Shown here piece by piece: positions 1 through 9,263 of a stretch of 64,000 bases of DNA (position 1 is the stretch's first letter; every line of letters starts with the position of its first letter). The DNA lies in contig NZ_CP047475.1 of assembly GCF_010587385.1 (NCBI RefSeq), positions 1,488,001 to 1,552,000 of the forward strand. The letters run 5' to 3'. A program made the position numbers and the translations under genes. The notes under the pieces are model-generated. The model searched no databases, was not told the origin of the DNA, and saw only the letters and a list, made by a program, of their open reading frames with translations. This DNA comes from Vibrio astriarenae (GTDB taxonomy: Bacteria; Pseudomonadota; Gammaproteobacteria; Enterobacterales; Vibrionaceae).

Positions 1-40
1 TTGTTTTGTTATTTTGTTTTACCTGATTGACCTGTTCCAT
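1..40 (-). CDS. 5' end of an unidentified gene, cut by the window edge
   Basis: An ATG at 40 (minus strand) is preceded by an AGG-type ribosome site and opens a frame starting MEQVNQVKQNNK that runs off the window. It lies 33 bases downstream of the ABC transporter gene on the same strand, so it is probably the next gene of that operon. Too little is visible to name it; a membrane-fusion or second exporter subunit would fit the neighbour, but that is only inference. Confidence 0.4.
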   Translation of the reverse strand, partial: MEQVNQVKQNNKT

Positions 41-73
41 CTGACCTTCGACTTTGATTACACTGGCGTGTTA

Positions 74-1861
74 TTATCCGTTTCCATACAGGGTTTGATA
101 TAACCCCTCTTGCTCGACCAGCTCTGCATGTTTTCCCGTTTGGGTAATTTTTCCATCTTCCAGCACGTATATCTGATCTGCTTGCTTTACTGCGCTTAAT
201 CTATGGGCAATGATCAGTGTCGTCCGACCATCGAGAAATACCCTTAACGCTTGATGCAATGCCGCCTCTGTTGATGTGTCTAGTGCTGAGGTCGCTTCAT
301 CGAGGATAACGAACTTAGGATCGCACAGCACCATCCTAGCAATCGCTAGGCGCTGTCTTTGCCCGCCAGAGAGGCGAATGCCATTCCTGCCTATCGGCGT
401 ATCCAAGCCTTCCGTGAGTTGATTCGTTACGTCCGACAACTGCGCCACTTCTAATGCATGCCAGAGTGTATCATCTGTATAGTGACTTCCAAGTGACAGA
501 TTATGTCTTAAAGTGTCATTAAAAAGAATAGGTTGTTGTAAAACAACGGCGACTTGTTCTCTAATTGCTTCAAAACCTATCGTTTGTGCCGGATGGCCAT
601 TGAATAAGATTTGTCCTCGCTCTGGGTGATAAATACCTAGCAGAAGTTGAACGAGTGTCGATTTACCCCCGCCGCTAGTACCGACAAGCGCGACCCTTTT
701 ACCCGCAGGAATGGTCAACGACAGCTTTTCAAATACTCTGTTTTCGTCGTTGTAAGCAAAATCGACGTCTCGAACCTCAACATGCAGCGAGTGGGTTTCT
801 AATAATGGGTTGATACCGGTCGAGTGTGAGTGTTGGTCTTCTTCTAATTCTAAAAGCGTGTTTATTCGAGATAGGGCAGCTTTCGCGCTATACCAGGAGA
901 ACTGAATACTGAGTAACTCCTGTACGGGGGTAAGCATGAACCAAAGATAGCCGAACACGGCAAAAATTTGACCGATAGTGAGGTCACTGAATAGGACCAT
1001 CAGCATCGCAACTGCTCTAAACAGCTCGAAGCCAATCAAAAACATTAAGAAAGAGAGGCGACCCGCAGCCTCAGACTTCCAGGCATAGCGGTCTGCATCA
1101 ACCCTTATATCGTCTGCTTGTTGCTTTAATTGCTGCAAAAAGACCTTCTCTTTATTAGACGCTCTTAGTTGATAGATGCCCTCTAGGGTTTCAACTAAGC
1201 GATTTTGAAAGTGCTCAAATGATTGGTTTTCTTTTTTCTTGAGGTGTTTCACTCTGCTACCGAGTGTTCGGGAGAACAAAATTACGATGGGATTGACCAA
1301 GATAATAAATAGACCCAGACGCCAATCGAGATAGAGTAAAACCCCGGCTGTGCCGATAACCGTGAGTAAACTAATGAGAAACTTGCTTAGCGTGTTGCCG
1401 ATAAAATTATCAATCGTTTCTATATCTGTCACGAGGTGTGAACTTATCCCGCCGCTGCCTCGTGTTTCGTACTGGCGGATACTAATGCGCGTGACTTTAT
1501 CGAGCATCAGGCAACGCATTTGGTATGTGATGGTTTTAGACACTAACGTAAATTGACGGCTTTGGAGGATATTTAAGCCTTGTGAAACGCTACGTAGCAA
1601 CACGACGATAAAAAAGGTTACAAAAATATAGCCGGTTGCGTTTTGCCAACTTTGAGGGAGCACAGTGTTCAAGTACTCGAGTCCCCTACCGGGTTGATTA
1701 AGTAGGACTTCATCGACCATCAAAGGCATGAGTAAAGGGATAGGGACACTGAGCAAAGTAGCAATCACAGCGATAATGTTCGCCACAATCAACGGCTTCT
1801 TATGATTTTTCGCTTGTGTTATCAACCAAGACTGGCTAATAGTAGTCGGGTCTGTTTGCAT
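74..1861 (-). CDS. ABC exporter, fused membrane and ATPase domains
   Basis: A 595-residue half-transporter of the ABC exporter type. The first 330 residues hold the membrane domain with about six hydrophobic segments; the C-terminal ATPase has Walker A GTSGGGKST at about 394-402, signature LSGGQ at about 497-501, and Walker B FVILDEAT at about 517-524. No N-terminal C39 peptidase domain is present, so it is not a bacteriocin-processing exporter. It likely works as a dimer in the inner membrane, exporting a lipid, drug or type I secretion substrate; the substrate cannot be read from sequence. Divergently transcribed from the methionine sulfoxide reductase gene, with a further gene starting right downstream. 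Confidence 0.85.
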   Translation of the reverse strand: MQTDPTTISQSWLITQAKNHKKPLIVANIIAVIATLLSVPIPLLMPLMVDEVLLNQPGRGLEYLNTVLPQSWQNATGYIFVTFFIVVLLRSVSQGLNILQSRQFTLVSKTITYQMRCLMLDKVTRISIRQYETRGSGGISSHLVTDIETIDNFIGNTLSKFLISLLTVIGTAGVLLYLDWRLGLFIILVNPIVILFSRTLGSRVKHLKKKENQSFEHFQNRLVETLEGIYQLRASNKEKVFLQQLKQQADDIRVDADRYAWKSEAAGRLSFLMFLIGFELFRAVAMLMVLFSDLTIGQIFAVFGYLWFMLTPVQELLSIQFSWYSAKAALSRINTLLELEEDQHSHSTGINPLLETHSLHVEVRDVDFAYNDENRVFEKLSLTIPAGKRVALVGTSGGGKSTLVQLLLGIYHPERGQILFNGHPAQTIGFEAIREQVAVVLQQPILFNDTLRHNLSLGSHYTDDTLWHALEVAQLSDVTNQLTEGLDTPIGRNGIRLSGGQRQRLAIARMVLCDPKFVILDEATSALDTSTEAALHQALRVFLDGRTTLIIAHRLSAVKQADQIYVLEDGKITQTGKHAELVEQEGLYQTLYGNG

Positions 1862-1968
1862 GATGTCGTCGAAAAGTCCTTTTGAAATAGTACGTCACAC
1901 GTTGTAAATCGATGATGATATAAAGAAAATTTGCCCAGGTGTTTTTCGGGGCTACCAAGGAAGTATAA

Positions 1969-2442
1969 ATGAATTTTGAACAATACCAGCGTCTTACCAA
2001 GCAAGCAGTGGCTCTATTGGAATCAGAAAAAGACCTAATTGCGAATCTATCGAACCTTTCTGCACTGCTCAATCTTGAGTTAGAAGACCTTAATTGGGTT
2101 GGTTTCTATTTAATGAAAGAAGGTGAATTGGTCCTAGGTCCTTTCCAAGGCAAGCCTGCATGTGTTCGTATTCCAGTTGGAAGAGGTGTATGTGGTACTG
2201 CAGTGGCACAAAATACCGTTCAGCGCATATACGATGTTCATGAATTTGAAGGACATATAGCGTGTGATGCAGCGAGCAATTCAGAGATCGTGATCCCATT
2301 TTCTATTAATGGTGAAGTTGTGGGTGTGTTAGATATAGATAGTCCTTCAATTGGTCGTTTTAGTGAAGTTGATGAGCAAGGACTGGTTTTTTTGATGAAA
2401 GAAGTCGAACAGTTGCTTAATTCACATACTATTGACGGATAA
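1969..2442 (+). CDS. msrC: free methionine-(R)-sulfoxide reductase (GAF domain)
   Basis: A 157-residue single GAF-domain protein of the fRMsr (YebR/MsrC) family, which reduces free methionine-R-sulfoxide in the cytoplasm. The three conserved cysteines are visible at 65, 75 (GRGVCGTA) and 99 (HIACDAAS); their spacings of 10 and 24 match those of the E. coli enzyme. Length is normal for the family. A GGAAG-type ribosome site precedes the ATG. It is followed by proQ and prc, the same cluster as in enterobacteria (yebR near proQ-prc), which supports the call. Confidence 0.9.
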   Translation: MNFEQYQRLTKQAVALLESEKDLIANLSNLSALLNLELEDLNWVGFYLMKEGELVLGPFQGKPACVRIPVGRGVCGTAVAQNTVQRIYDVHEFEGHIACDAASNSEIVIPFSINGEVVGVLDIDSPSIGRFSEVDEQGLVFLMKEVEQLLNSHTIDG

Positions 2443-2540
2443 ATTCGCGAAAGGCAGTGGTTTTTCGCTTTTAGGTCTCTATAATAGCCATCAATATTTA
2501 TGTAATGCTCGCGGACAGGCCGCAACAACCAGGAATTTTC

Positions 2541-3167
2541 ATGGAAAACACTGAAAAGCTAAAAAACAGCAAAGAAGTTATCGCGTATATTGCTGAATGT
2601 TTCCCAAAGTGCTTTACTTTAGAAGGTGAAGCAAAGCCATTAAAAATTGGTATCTTTCAAGATCTTGCTGAGCGTCTAGCAGAAGACGAGAAAGTAAGTA
2701 AGACACAACTGCGTGCTGCTCTACGTCAGTACACGTCATCTTGGCGTTACCTACATGGTGTTAAACCTGGTGCTGTTCGCGTTGACCTTGATGGCAACGA
2801 ATGTGGTGTTCTTGAAGAAGAGCACGTTGAACACGCTAAAACAACACTGGCAGAGAGCAAAGCTCGCGTGAATGCACGTCGTAAAGAGCAAGCTCAAAAG
2901 GCTAAACAGGAAGCGAAGGCTAACAAACCGAAAGCGAACAAGCCTAAACCACGTCGTAACCCGGCGAAAGCTGCTGCTAAGCCTCAACAACCTGTTGAGA
3001 CGCGTCCACTAAACGCTGACGAGATGATCATCGGTAAAGAAGTGAACGTAAACATGGGCAAAGGCAACATGGGTGCGACCATTGTTGAAATCAATAAGGA
3101 AGATGTGCGAGTTCAACTGGCAAACGGCCTACAAATGGTCGTGAAAGCGGAGCACTTGCGCGCTTAA
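2541..3167 (+). CDS. proQ: RNA chaperone ProQ
   Basis: A 208-residue ProQ/FinO-family RNA-binding protein that stabilises small RNAs and mRNA 3' ends. The FinO-like domain occupies roughly residues 1-120, followed by a Lys/Ala/Pro-rich basic linker (about 120-155) and a Tudor-like C-terminal domain starting near the [15 protein letters not shown] segment. I chose the ATG at 2541 because an AGGA ribosome site sits just upstream and the protein then begins at the FinO helix; a frame-open ATG at 2505 adds 12 unlikely residues. prc follows after 17 bases, the usual proQ-prc pair. Confidence 0.93.
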   Translation: MENTEKLKNSKEVIAYIAECFPKCFTLEGEAKPLKIGIFQDLAERLAEDEKVSKTQLRAALRQYTSSWRYLHGVKPGAVRVDLDGNECGVLEEEHVEHAKTTLAESKARVNARRKEQAQKAKQEAKANKPKANKPKPRRNPAKAAAKPQQPVETRPLNADEMIIGKEVNVNMGKGNMGATIVEINKEDVRVQLANGLQMVVKAEHLRA

Positions 3168-3180
3168 AGGAGATCCTCCT
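3168..3180 (+). promoter_or_regulatory. prc ribosome-binding site inside a small palindrome
   Basis: The only good Shine-Dalgarno for prc, AGGAG, forms one arm of AGGAG-ATC-CTCCT between the proQ stop and the prc start. Its 12-base distance from the ATG is long. The hairpin could mask the site or pull it closer; this is inference from the sequence alone. Confidence 0.4.
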
Positions 3181-3184
3181 AAGC

Positions 3185-5179
3185 ATGAAATGCCGTTCTA
3201 AATTGACACTAATTACTGCTAGCCTTTGGCTAGCAGTTTCTCCCGCGTTAGCTCTTGAAGCTAAGATTTCTAAGGACGATCTTCCGTCCCTCACCCCAGA
3301 AGTGCAACACGCAACGGCAAGTAAACGTATAACTAAACGCTTTACACGTTCGCACTACAAACATTTCACTCTCGATGATGAGTTCTCCCAAGCGATCTTT
3401 GACCGCTATTTGGGGATGCTAGATTACAATCGCAATATCTTCACTCAAAAAGACATTGATGGCTTTTATAAAGCGGCCAATGAACTTGATCAACAGTTGA
3501 AGTCGGGCAGCAGTCAAGTGGCGTTCGATGTTTATAATTTATCGATGACCAAGCGATACGAGCGCCTAAATTACGCTCTGACACTTCTTGATGAAGAGAT
3601 AAAGTTCAACACAGAAGAAACCATCGAAGTTGATCGCTCTGAAGCGACTTGGCCAAAAGATGATGCCGAGCTAGATGAACTGTGGCGTAAACGTGTCAAG
3701 TACGATGCACTGAATTTAAAGCTCACAGGCAAAGAGTGGCCTGAAATCAGTGAAATGCTTGGCAAGCGTTATAACAATGCGATTAAGCGTTTGTCTCAGA
3801 CAAAAAGTGAGGACGTTTTTCAACTTTACATGAACGCCTTTGCGCGTGAAGTTGATCCGCACACGAGCTACCTTTCTCCGCGCAGTGCTGAGCAATTCCA
3901 ATCAGAGATGAATCTTTCATTGGAAGGCATTGGTGCTGTACTTCAAATGACCGATGACTACACCGTCATCCGTTCGCTTGTTGCTGGTGGGCCTGCATCA
4001 TCAAGTAAACAGCTAGGTGAAGGTGACCGTATCATCGGCGTTGGTCAGGATGGAGAAGATCTCGTTGACGTGATTGGTTGGCGCCTTGATGATGTCGTCC
4101 AATTAATTAAGGGTCCGAAAGGAACAAAAGTGAACCTGCAGATATTACCTGAAGGTAAAGATGCAAAAAGTCACGTTGTCACAATTGTCAGGGATAAGAT
4201 TCGTTTAGAAGACCGCGCGGTAAAATCAGAAGTTATCGAGAAAGACGGCAAGAAAATTGGTGTACTCAATGTGCCAAGTTTTTATGTCGGGTTAGCGGAA
4301 GATACTGACAAACTCATTGCCGAACTCAACAAGCAAGATATCGACGGCATTATTGTTGATTTGCGTAACAATGGCGGTGGTGCATTAACTGAAGCGACAG
4401 CTCTAACTGGATTGTTCATCGAAAGTGGTCCAGTCGTTCAGGTTCGAGACGGTTATAACCGCGTGAATGTGAATGCGGATACTGATGGCAAAATCAGTTA
4501 CACGGGTCCAATGACTGTGCTTGTGAACCGTTACAGTGCCTCGGCTTCGGAAATTTTCGCGGCAGCGTTGCAAGATTATGGTCGTGCTATCGTTGTTGGT
4601 GAAAACTCATTTGGCAAAGGCACAGTACAACAACACCGTTCACTCAATCATATCTACGATATTTTTGACAAAGAATTAGGCTATGTTCAATACACAATTC
4701 AAAAGTTCTATCGTATCAACGGTGGTAGCACGCAGAACAAAGGGGTAGTCCCTGATATCGCGTATCCAACGCCAATTGATGCAAGCGAAACGGGTGAAAG
4801 TGTCGAGGACAATGCACTTCCTTGGGATCAAATCCAACCTGCTAAGTACGCGGTTCTTAAAGACAAAAAAGCGCAAATCGCTAGTCTGACTTTAAAGCAT
4901 AACGAACGTATCAAGTCGGATATGGAATTCAGCTTTATCCAAGAAGACATCGCGCGATATAAAGCGGAGAAGGATGACAACTCGCTCTCCTTGAACGAAG
5001 CCACACGTCAGGCTGAATCAGATAAGAACGAACAACGTCGTCTTGATCGAATCAATCAGCGCCAAGTCAAACAAGGCGCAGAGCCATTCAAGTCTTTGGA
5101 CGATGTACCTAAAGACTATGAAGCACCAGACGCTTACTTAGATGAGACTGTTGCAATAATGGTGGATATGATTGGCTAG
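3185..5179 (+). CDS. prc: tail-specific periplasmic protease Prc
   Basis: A 664-residue S41-family carboxy-terminal processing protease (Prc/Tsp) that degrades periplasmic proteins with nonpolar C-termini, including cell-wall hydrolase substrates. A signal peptide covers about residues 1-23 (hydrophobic core ending SPALA). A PDZ domain lies around 245-330, and the Ser/Lys dyad is seen as the middle serine of SASASE (about S453) and the lysine of FGKGTVQ (about K478), 25 residues apart as in E. coli Tsp. A C-terminal DUF3340-type helical region ends the protein. Length is normal. A strong terminator follows. Confidence 0.95.
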   Translation: MKCRSKLTLITASLWLAVSPALALEAKISKDDLPSLTPEVQHATASKRITKRFTRSHYKHFTLDDEFSQAIFDRYLGMLDYNRNIFTQKDIDGFYKAANELDQQLKSGSSQVAFDVYNLSMTKRYERLNYALTLLDEEIKFNTEETIEVDRSEATWPKDDAELDELWRKRVKYDALNLKLTGKEWPEISEMLGKRYNNAIKRLSQTKSEDVFQLYMNAFAREVDPHTSYLSPRSAEQFQSEMNLSLEGIGAVLQMTDDYTVIRSLVAGGPASSSKQLGEGDRIIGVGQDGEDLVDVIGWRLDDVVQLIKGPKGTKVNLQILPEGKDAKSHVVTIVRDKIRLEDRAVKSEVIEKDGKKIGVLNVPSFYVGLAEDTDKLIAELNKQDIDGIIVDLRNNGGGALTEATALTGLFIESGPVVQVRDGYNRVNVNADTDGKISYTGPMTVLVNRYSASASEIFAAALQDYGRAIVVGENSFGKGTVQQHRSLNHIYDIFDKELGYVQYTIQKFYRINGGSTQNKGVVPDIAYPTPIDASETGESVEDNALPWDQIQPAKYAVLKDKKAQIASLTLKHNERIKSDMEFSFIQEDIARYKAEKDDNSLSLNEATRQAESDKNEQRRLDRINQRQVKQGAEPFKSLDDVPKDYEAPDAYLDETVAIMVDMIG

Positions 5180-5212
5180 AGTTTTTCTTAGTTGATCGCA
5201 ATTTTTACCAAT

Positions 5213-5243
5213 AAAGCGAGATCGAATGTGATCTCGCTTTTTT
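5213..5243 (+). terminator. Rho-independent terminator after prc
   Basis: An 11-bp perfect stem AAAGCGAGATC/GATCTCGCTTT with a 6-base loop is followed by a T run, closing the proQ-prc unit. Confidence 0.9.
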
Positions 5244-5339
5244 ATTGTCTGAAATTTAATAATTTTTACGTGATGCAGATCTAATTTTTAGCATTGTCTC
5301 GTATCTACTTCTAGACTCAAAGAGTAGAGGGGGAATGTT

Positions 5340-6017
5340 ATGAAGTGGATTACAATAATTTTAACCGCACTCAGCTTACAGATTGCGAGTAGCGCACACA
5401 GCAAAGAGATCGACTTAACCCAGTTTGATCAACCTTTTCTGTTAGGGGATTGGTATTTACTCAATCCTGATCCAACCAACTCTGAAGAAGATTTTATTGC
5501 CGTTAAACTCTCTTTAGATTCGACCTACAATTTCACGATTGATATCCAGAAAAAAGACTTTTCTGTCGATCATTGGGAAGGGTTCTATCACGCCAGTGAA
5601 GATACGATCATTTTGGGTTCAAACAGCAGTGATCCTCAAATTTATGAGTACGATTTGAATCACAATGCACTGCAACTTAATGGTGTTATTTTCCGCAAAG
5701 CACTATCGAACGAATTAGCGGGGAGCTGGAGCAGTCACCAGTTGCGGGGTGATGACATGGCAGCGAGCGACATTCATCAGATGGAATTGACTTTGAGGCC
5801 TGACTTTGTGTTTGATTTCAAGGTGATTAATGATGCAGGTTTAGAGCGCGCGCACCAAGGCGTTTATATCACTGAAGGTGAGCAGCTCATTTTGCTTTAT
5901 AAAGATGGTGAGCAATCCACGAGATATACATTAGACTCCGACGAGCTTACTCTCAAAGGCGAAGATGGCAGCACATTTGCCGTGTTATCACGTAACCAAA
6001 TCACGAACCAACGATGA
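5340..6017 (+). CDS. exported protein of unknown function
   Basis: A 225-residue protein with a clear signal peptide (residues 1 to about 21, MKWITIILTALSLQIASSAHS then KEID), so probably periplasmic. A GGGGGAATG ribosome region precedes the ATG. The mature part is rich in acidic residues and beta-prone stretches, with two similar halves each containing GSW/GDW-type turns (LLGDWYLLNP near 40 and LAGSWSSHQ near 127), suggesting a duplicated lipocalin-like or beta-sandwich unit; that is inference. It stands alone between two terminators. I do not recognise a family. Confidence 0.75.
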   Translation: MKWITIILTALSLQIASSAHSKEIDLTQFDQPFLLGDWYLLNPDPTNSEEDFIAVKLSLDSTYNFTIDIQKKDFSVDHWEGFYHASEDTIILGSNSSDPQIYEYDLNHNALQLNGVIFRKALSNELAGSWSSHQLRGDDMAASDIHQMELTLRPDFVFDFKVINDAGLERAHQGVYITEGEQLILLYKDGEQSTRYTLDSDELTLKGEDGSTFAVLSRNQITNQR

Positions 6018-6109
6018 TTGGTAAGGAGAATCGTCAGTTTTCTGTACCAAACTAAAAATCAGGTGTTTTGCAAAACAAAAACGCCTCGCATTTTCAATAA
6101 ATACCGAGT

Positions 6110-6152
6110 AACGTTATGCTTTTGAACATAAGTTCAGGGCGTAACGTTTTTT
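6110..6152 (+). terminator. strong terminator between the 5340 gene and pepN
   Basis: AACGTTATGC pairs with GCGTAACGTT (one G.U), with an inner TGAAC/GTTCA stem filling the loop, followed by six T. A second smaller hairpin (AGGTGTTTT/AAAACGCCT, 6061-6086) lies just upstream. The two together could also be a short transcript, but no promoter is obvious. Confidence 0.75.
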
Positions 6153-6198
6153 GTGAGCCCAATAATTAGCTAGAAATGTTGTCGAGAGGGAAGAGACA

Positions 6199-8811
6199 AT
6201 GACTCAACAAGCAACAACCCAACCCGTTGCCAAATATCGCAAAGACTACCAATCTCCAAGCCACACTACATCGGATATCGAACTCTATTTTGAACTGCAC
6301 GACACAGCGACTGTCGTCACAGCGACTTCACAAGTAAAGCAATTAAAAGACTCTACAACGCTAGAGTTGGATGGAGAGCAGTTAGGTCTACAAACTCTGC
6401 AAGTCAATGGACAAGATTGGACAGAGTACGAACTCCTTGAAAACGGTTTGACAATCCACCAGCTACCAGAGCAATTCGAACTAAAAATCGTCACTCAAAT
6501 AGACCCTGAAGCTAACACCGCGTTGGAAGGGTTGTATAAGTCTGGTGGTGCCTTTTGTACACAGTGTGAAGCCGAAGGCTTCCGCCGCATTACTTTTTAT
6601 CAAGACCGGCCTGATGTGTTAGCTCGCTTTACCACAACGGTGGAAGCAGATAAAACAACTTACCCTTACTTACTGAGCAACGGTAACCGAGTAGATGAAG
6701 GTTCACTCGATAACGGCCGACACTGGGTGAAATGGCAAGATCCGCATCCAAAGCCCGCTTATCTGTTTGCGTTAGTAGCCGGTGATTTTGATGTGCTAAC
6801 CGACAACTACACCACGCGCTCAGGTCGTGAAGTTGCACTTGAAATTTTTGTCGACAAGGGCAATTTAGATCGCGCACCCCATGCTATGACGTCACTCATT
6901 AACTCGATGAAGTGGGATGAAGAACGTTTCGGTTTAGAATATGACTTAGATATCTACATGATTGTTGCCGTCGACTTTTTCAATATGGGGGCGATGGAGA
7001 ACAAGGGCCTCAATGTCTTCAACTCCAAATACGTTCTTGCTAACGAAAAGACAGCGACAGATACCGATTACTTGGGTATTGAGGCGGTCATCGGTCATGA
7101 ATATTTCCATAACTGGACGGGTAACCGCGTGACTTGCCAGGACTGGTTCCAGTTGAGCCTTAAAGAGGGTTTGACGGTTTTCCGCGACCAAGAGTTTTCT
7201 TCGGATCTCGGCTCTCGTGCGGTGAATCGAATTAACAACGTACGTATCATTCGTGGTCCTCAGTTTGCTGAAGATGCAAGTCCGATGTCTCACCCAATAC
7301 GCCCTGACAAAGTTATCGAGATGAATAACTTCTACACGTTGACCGTGTATGAGAAAGGCAGTGAAGTGATTCGTATGATGCACACCTTGTTGGGTGAAGA
7401 AGGCTTCCAAAAAGGGATGAAGCTCTATTTTGAGCGTCACGACGGTACAGCCGCCACTTGTGAAAATTTTGTCGCGGCAATGGAAGATGCTTCAAGCGTT
7501 GATCTGAAACAGTTCCGTTTATGGTACAGCCAGTCTGGTACGCCAACACTCGATGTGACCAGCGAATATGATGAAGCGAGCCAAACTTTTGCTCTAACGG
7601 TCTCTCAAAATACTGAAGCCACTCATGAGCAGAAAGAAAAGCAAGCTCTACACATCCCATTTGACGTTGAACTGTATAAACACACAGGTAAAGCGTTTAA
7701 GCTCATTATTGATGGCAAGCCAGTGTCAAATGTACTCAATGTGACAGAATCGAGCCAGACGTTCGTGTTTGAAGGAATTGAGTCTCAGCCTGTACCATCT
7801 TTGCTCAGAGAGTTTTCAGCGCCTGTTAAACTAAATTATGACTACAGTGATGAAGAACTTGTGTTTCTGATGCGTCATGCCACCAACGATTTCGCTCGCT
7901 GGGATGCAGGTCAAATGCTATTAGCTAAATACATCAAGTCTTTTGTTGCTGATACGTCAAAAGCCGTTGTCTTACCTGAGGGCGTAATTGATGCATTCCG
8001 CGGGGTACTTCTTGATTCATCACTCGAACCCGCCTTCATTGCAGAGATGCTAACGTTCCCATCTCACAATGAAGTCTCTGGTTGGTACAAGCGTGTCGAT
8101 GTCGATGGTATCGCTAAGGTGCTAAAAGCAATTAAACAAGTCATTGCTCAAGCGCTTATCGATGAGCTTTCTGCCACTTACTATAGCCTTACGCAAGATG
8201 GGTACTCGATTGAGCATACAGAGATCGGTCAACGCTCACTGCGTAATGTATGTTTGGGCTTCTTAGCTTATACAGAACAAGGTAACACTTTAGTCGAGAA
8301 GCAGTACGACACCTCAAGCAATATGACAGACACGATTGCGGCTATGTCTGCAGCTAATGTGGCGCAGTTGGCTTGTCGTGAATCGCTAATGGCTGACTAC
8401 AGTGACAAATGGAAGCACGATGGTCTCGTCATGGATAAATGGTTCATGCTGCAAGGGACTAATCCTGCAAGTAATGCACTGGAAGTGATCCGCGACTCTA
8501 TGAACCACGAAGCGTTCAGTTTGAAAAATCCAAATCGTATCAGAAGTCTAGTTGGCGCATTCTTGAACAACAACCCAGTTCAATTTCACTCTAAGTCAGG
8601 AGAAGGCTATCAATTTGCTGGTGAGATTTTACGTCAGCTTAATGAGAGTAACCCGCAGGTTGCTTCTCGTTTGATTGATCCGCTGCTTAAGTTCCGTCTA
8701 TACGATGAGCAACGTCAGGTATTGATAAAGCAAGAGCTTGATGGATTAAAATCGTTAGATAACTTAGCGAAAGACCTGTTCGAAAAGGTCACCAAGGCAA
8801 CTGAAGAATAG
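6199..8811 (+). CDS. pepN: aminopeptidase N
   Basis: An 870-residue M1-family zinc aminopeptidase, the main cytosolic aminopeptidase that trims peptides from the N-terminus. The GAMEN substrate-binding motif (MGAMENKG) lies near residue 260, and the zinc motif HEYFHNWTGNR places the ligands at about H300 and H304 with the downstream glutamate in the LKEGLTVFRD segment. C-terminal helical M1 domain complete. Length matches the E. coli enzyme (870). AGAGGGAAGAG supplies the ribosome site. Single gene followed by its own terminator. Confidence 0.96.
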   Translation: MTQQATTQPVAKYRKDYQSPSHTTSDIELYFELHDTATVVTATSQVKQLKDSTTLELDGEQLGLQTLQVNGQDWTEYELLENGLTIHQLPEQFELKIVTQIDPEANTALEGLYKSGGAFCTQCEAEGFRRITFYQDRPDVLARFTTTVEADKTTYPYLLSNGNRVDEGSLDNGRHWVKWQDPHPKPAYLFALVAGDFDVLTDNYTTRSGREVALEIFVDKGNLDRAPHAMTSLINSMKWDEERFGLEYDLDIYMIVAVDFFNMGAMENKGLNVFNSKYVLANEKTATDTDYLGIEAVIGHEYFHNWTGNRVTCQDWFQLSLKEGLTVFRDQEFSSDLGSRAVNRINNVRIIRGPQFAEDASPMSHPIRPDKVIEMNNFYTLTVYEKGSEVIRMMHTLLGEEGFQKGMKLYFERHDGTAATCENFVAAMEDASSVDLKQFRLWYSQSGTPTLDVTSEYDEASQTFALTVSQNTEATHEQKEKQALHIPFDVELYKHTGKAFKLIIDGKPVSNVLNVTESSQTFVFEGIESQPVPSLLREFSAPVKLNYDYSDEELVFLMRHATNDFARWDAGQMLLAKYIKSFVADTSKAVVLPEGVIDAFRGVLLDSSLEPAFIAEMLTFPSHNEVSGWYKRVDVDGIAKVLKAIKQVIAQALIDELSATYYSLTQDGYSIEHTEIGQRSLRNVCLGFLAYTEQGNTLVEKQYDTSSNMTDTIAAMSAANVAQLACRESLMADYSDKWKHDGLVMDKWFMLQGTNPASNALEVIRDSMNHEAFSLKNPNRIRSLVGAFLNNNPVQFHSKSGEGYQFAGEILRQLNESNPQVASRLIDPLLKFRLYDEQRQVLIKQELDGLKSLDNLAKDLFEKVTKATEE

Positions 8812-8822
8812 AATTCTCTTAT

Positions 8823-8850
8823 GGGCGGCTCCTTGATTGCCGCCCCTTTT
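8823..8850 (+). terminator. Rho-independent terminator after pepN
   Basis: GGGCGGC pairs with GCCGCCC around a 9-base loop, followed by CTTTTT. Confidence 0.9.
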
Positions 8851-8862
8851 TACTAAGCAGCT

Positions 8863-9081
8863 ATGAATCAATATCACTTTCAACTCAATATCAGTTACCA
8901 ATCCTTCTTACAGCACTATTCTGGTGTCGCGAGTAATGTTTTAGTGACAACGACAACCGGAGTTCGTATTCAACTTCCAGCCTCACGCTTCAGACCTTTT
9001 CTTTCACAAATAGGGGTGAAAGGCCACTTTCGCCTAATTACTGACCAAAACAATAGGTTTCTCAAGTTAGAACGTCTATAG
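8863..9081 (+). CDS. DUF2835 family small protein
   Basis: A 72-residue soluble protein. The pattern of a beta-rich N-half followed by TGVRIQLPASRFRPFLS and a C-terminal GHFRL...KLERL is what I associate with the DUF2835 family of gammaproteobacteria, whose function is unknown. It sits between pepN and the NAD-glutamate dehydrogenase gene, a position it also holds in other vibrios as far as I recall. No ribosome site stands out, but the frame is clean and codon use resembles its neighbours. Confidence 0.75.
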   Translation: MNQYHFQLNISYQSFLQHYSGVASNVLVTTTTGVRIQLPASRFRPFLSQIGVKGHFRLITDQNNRFLKLERL

Positions 9082-9263
9082 ATAAGATGATTAATAGTGA
9101 ATGAAATTAAATCTCAATCACACAATTGAACATTTCACTGTTTTGTCGTTACTAATTTGTTACTTCGCTCAAGCAGAACTTTTACAATAACTCCATCATT
9201 AAAGGGTATAGCCACTATGCTTATACCAAATCCTAATAAAAACAAAATGTGTGGAGTGTTCTT

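Noticed and set aside
6946..7660. Long minus-strand frames (164 and 115 codons) inside pepN
   Set aside because: Shadows of pepN, whose sense frame is complete with catalytic motifs.
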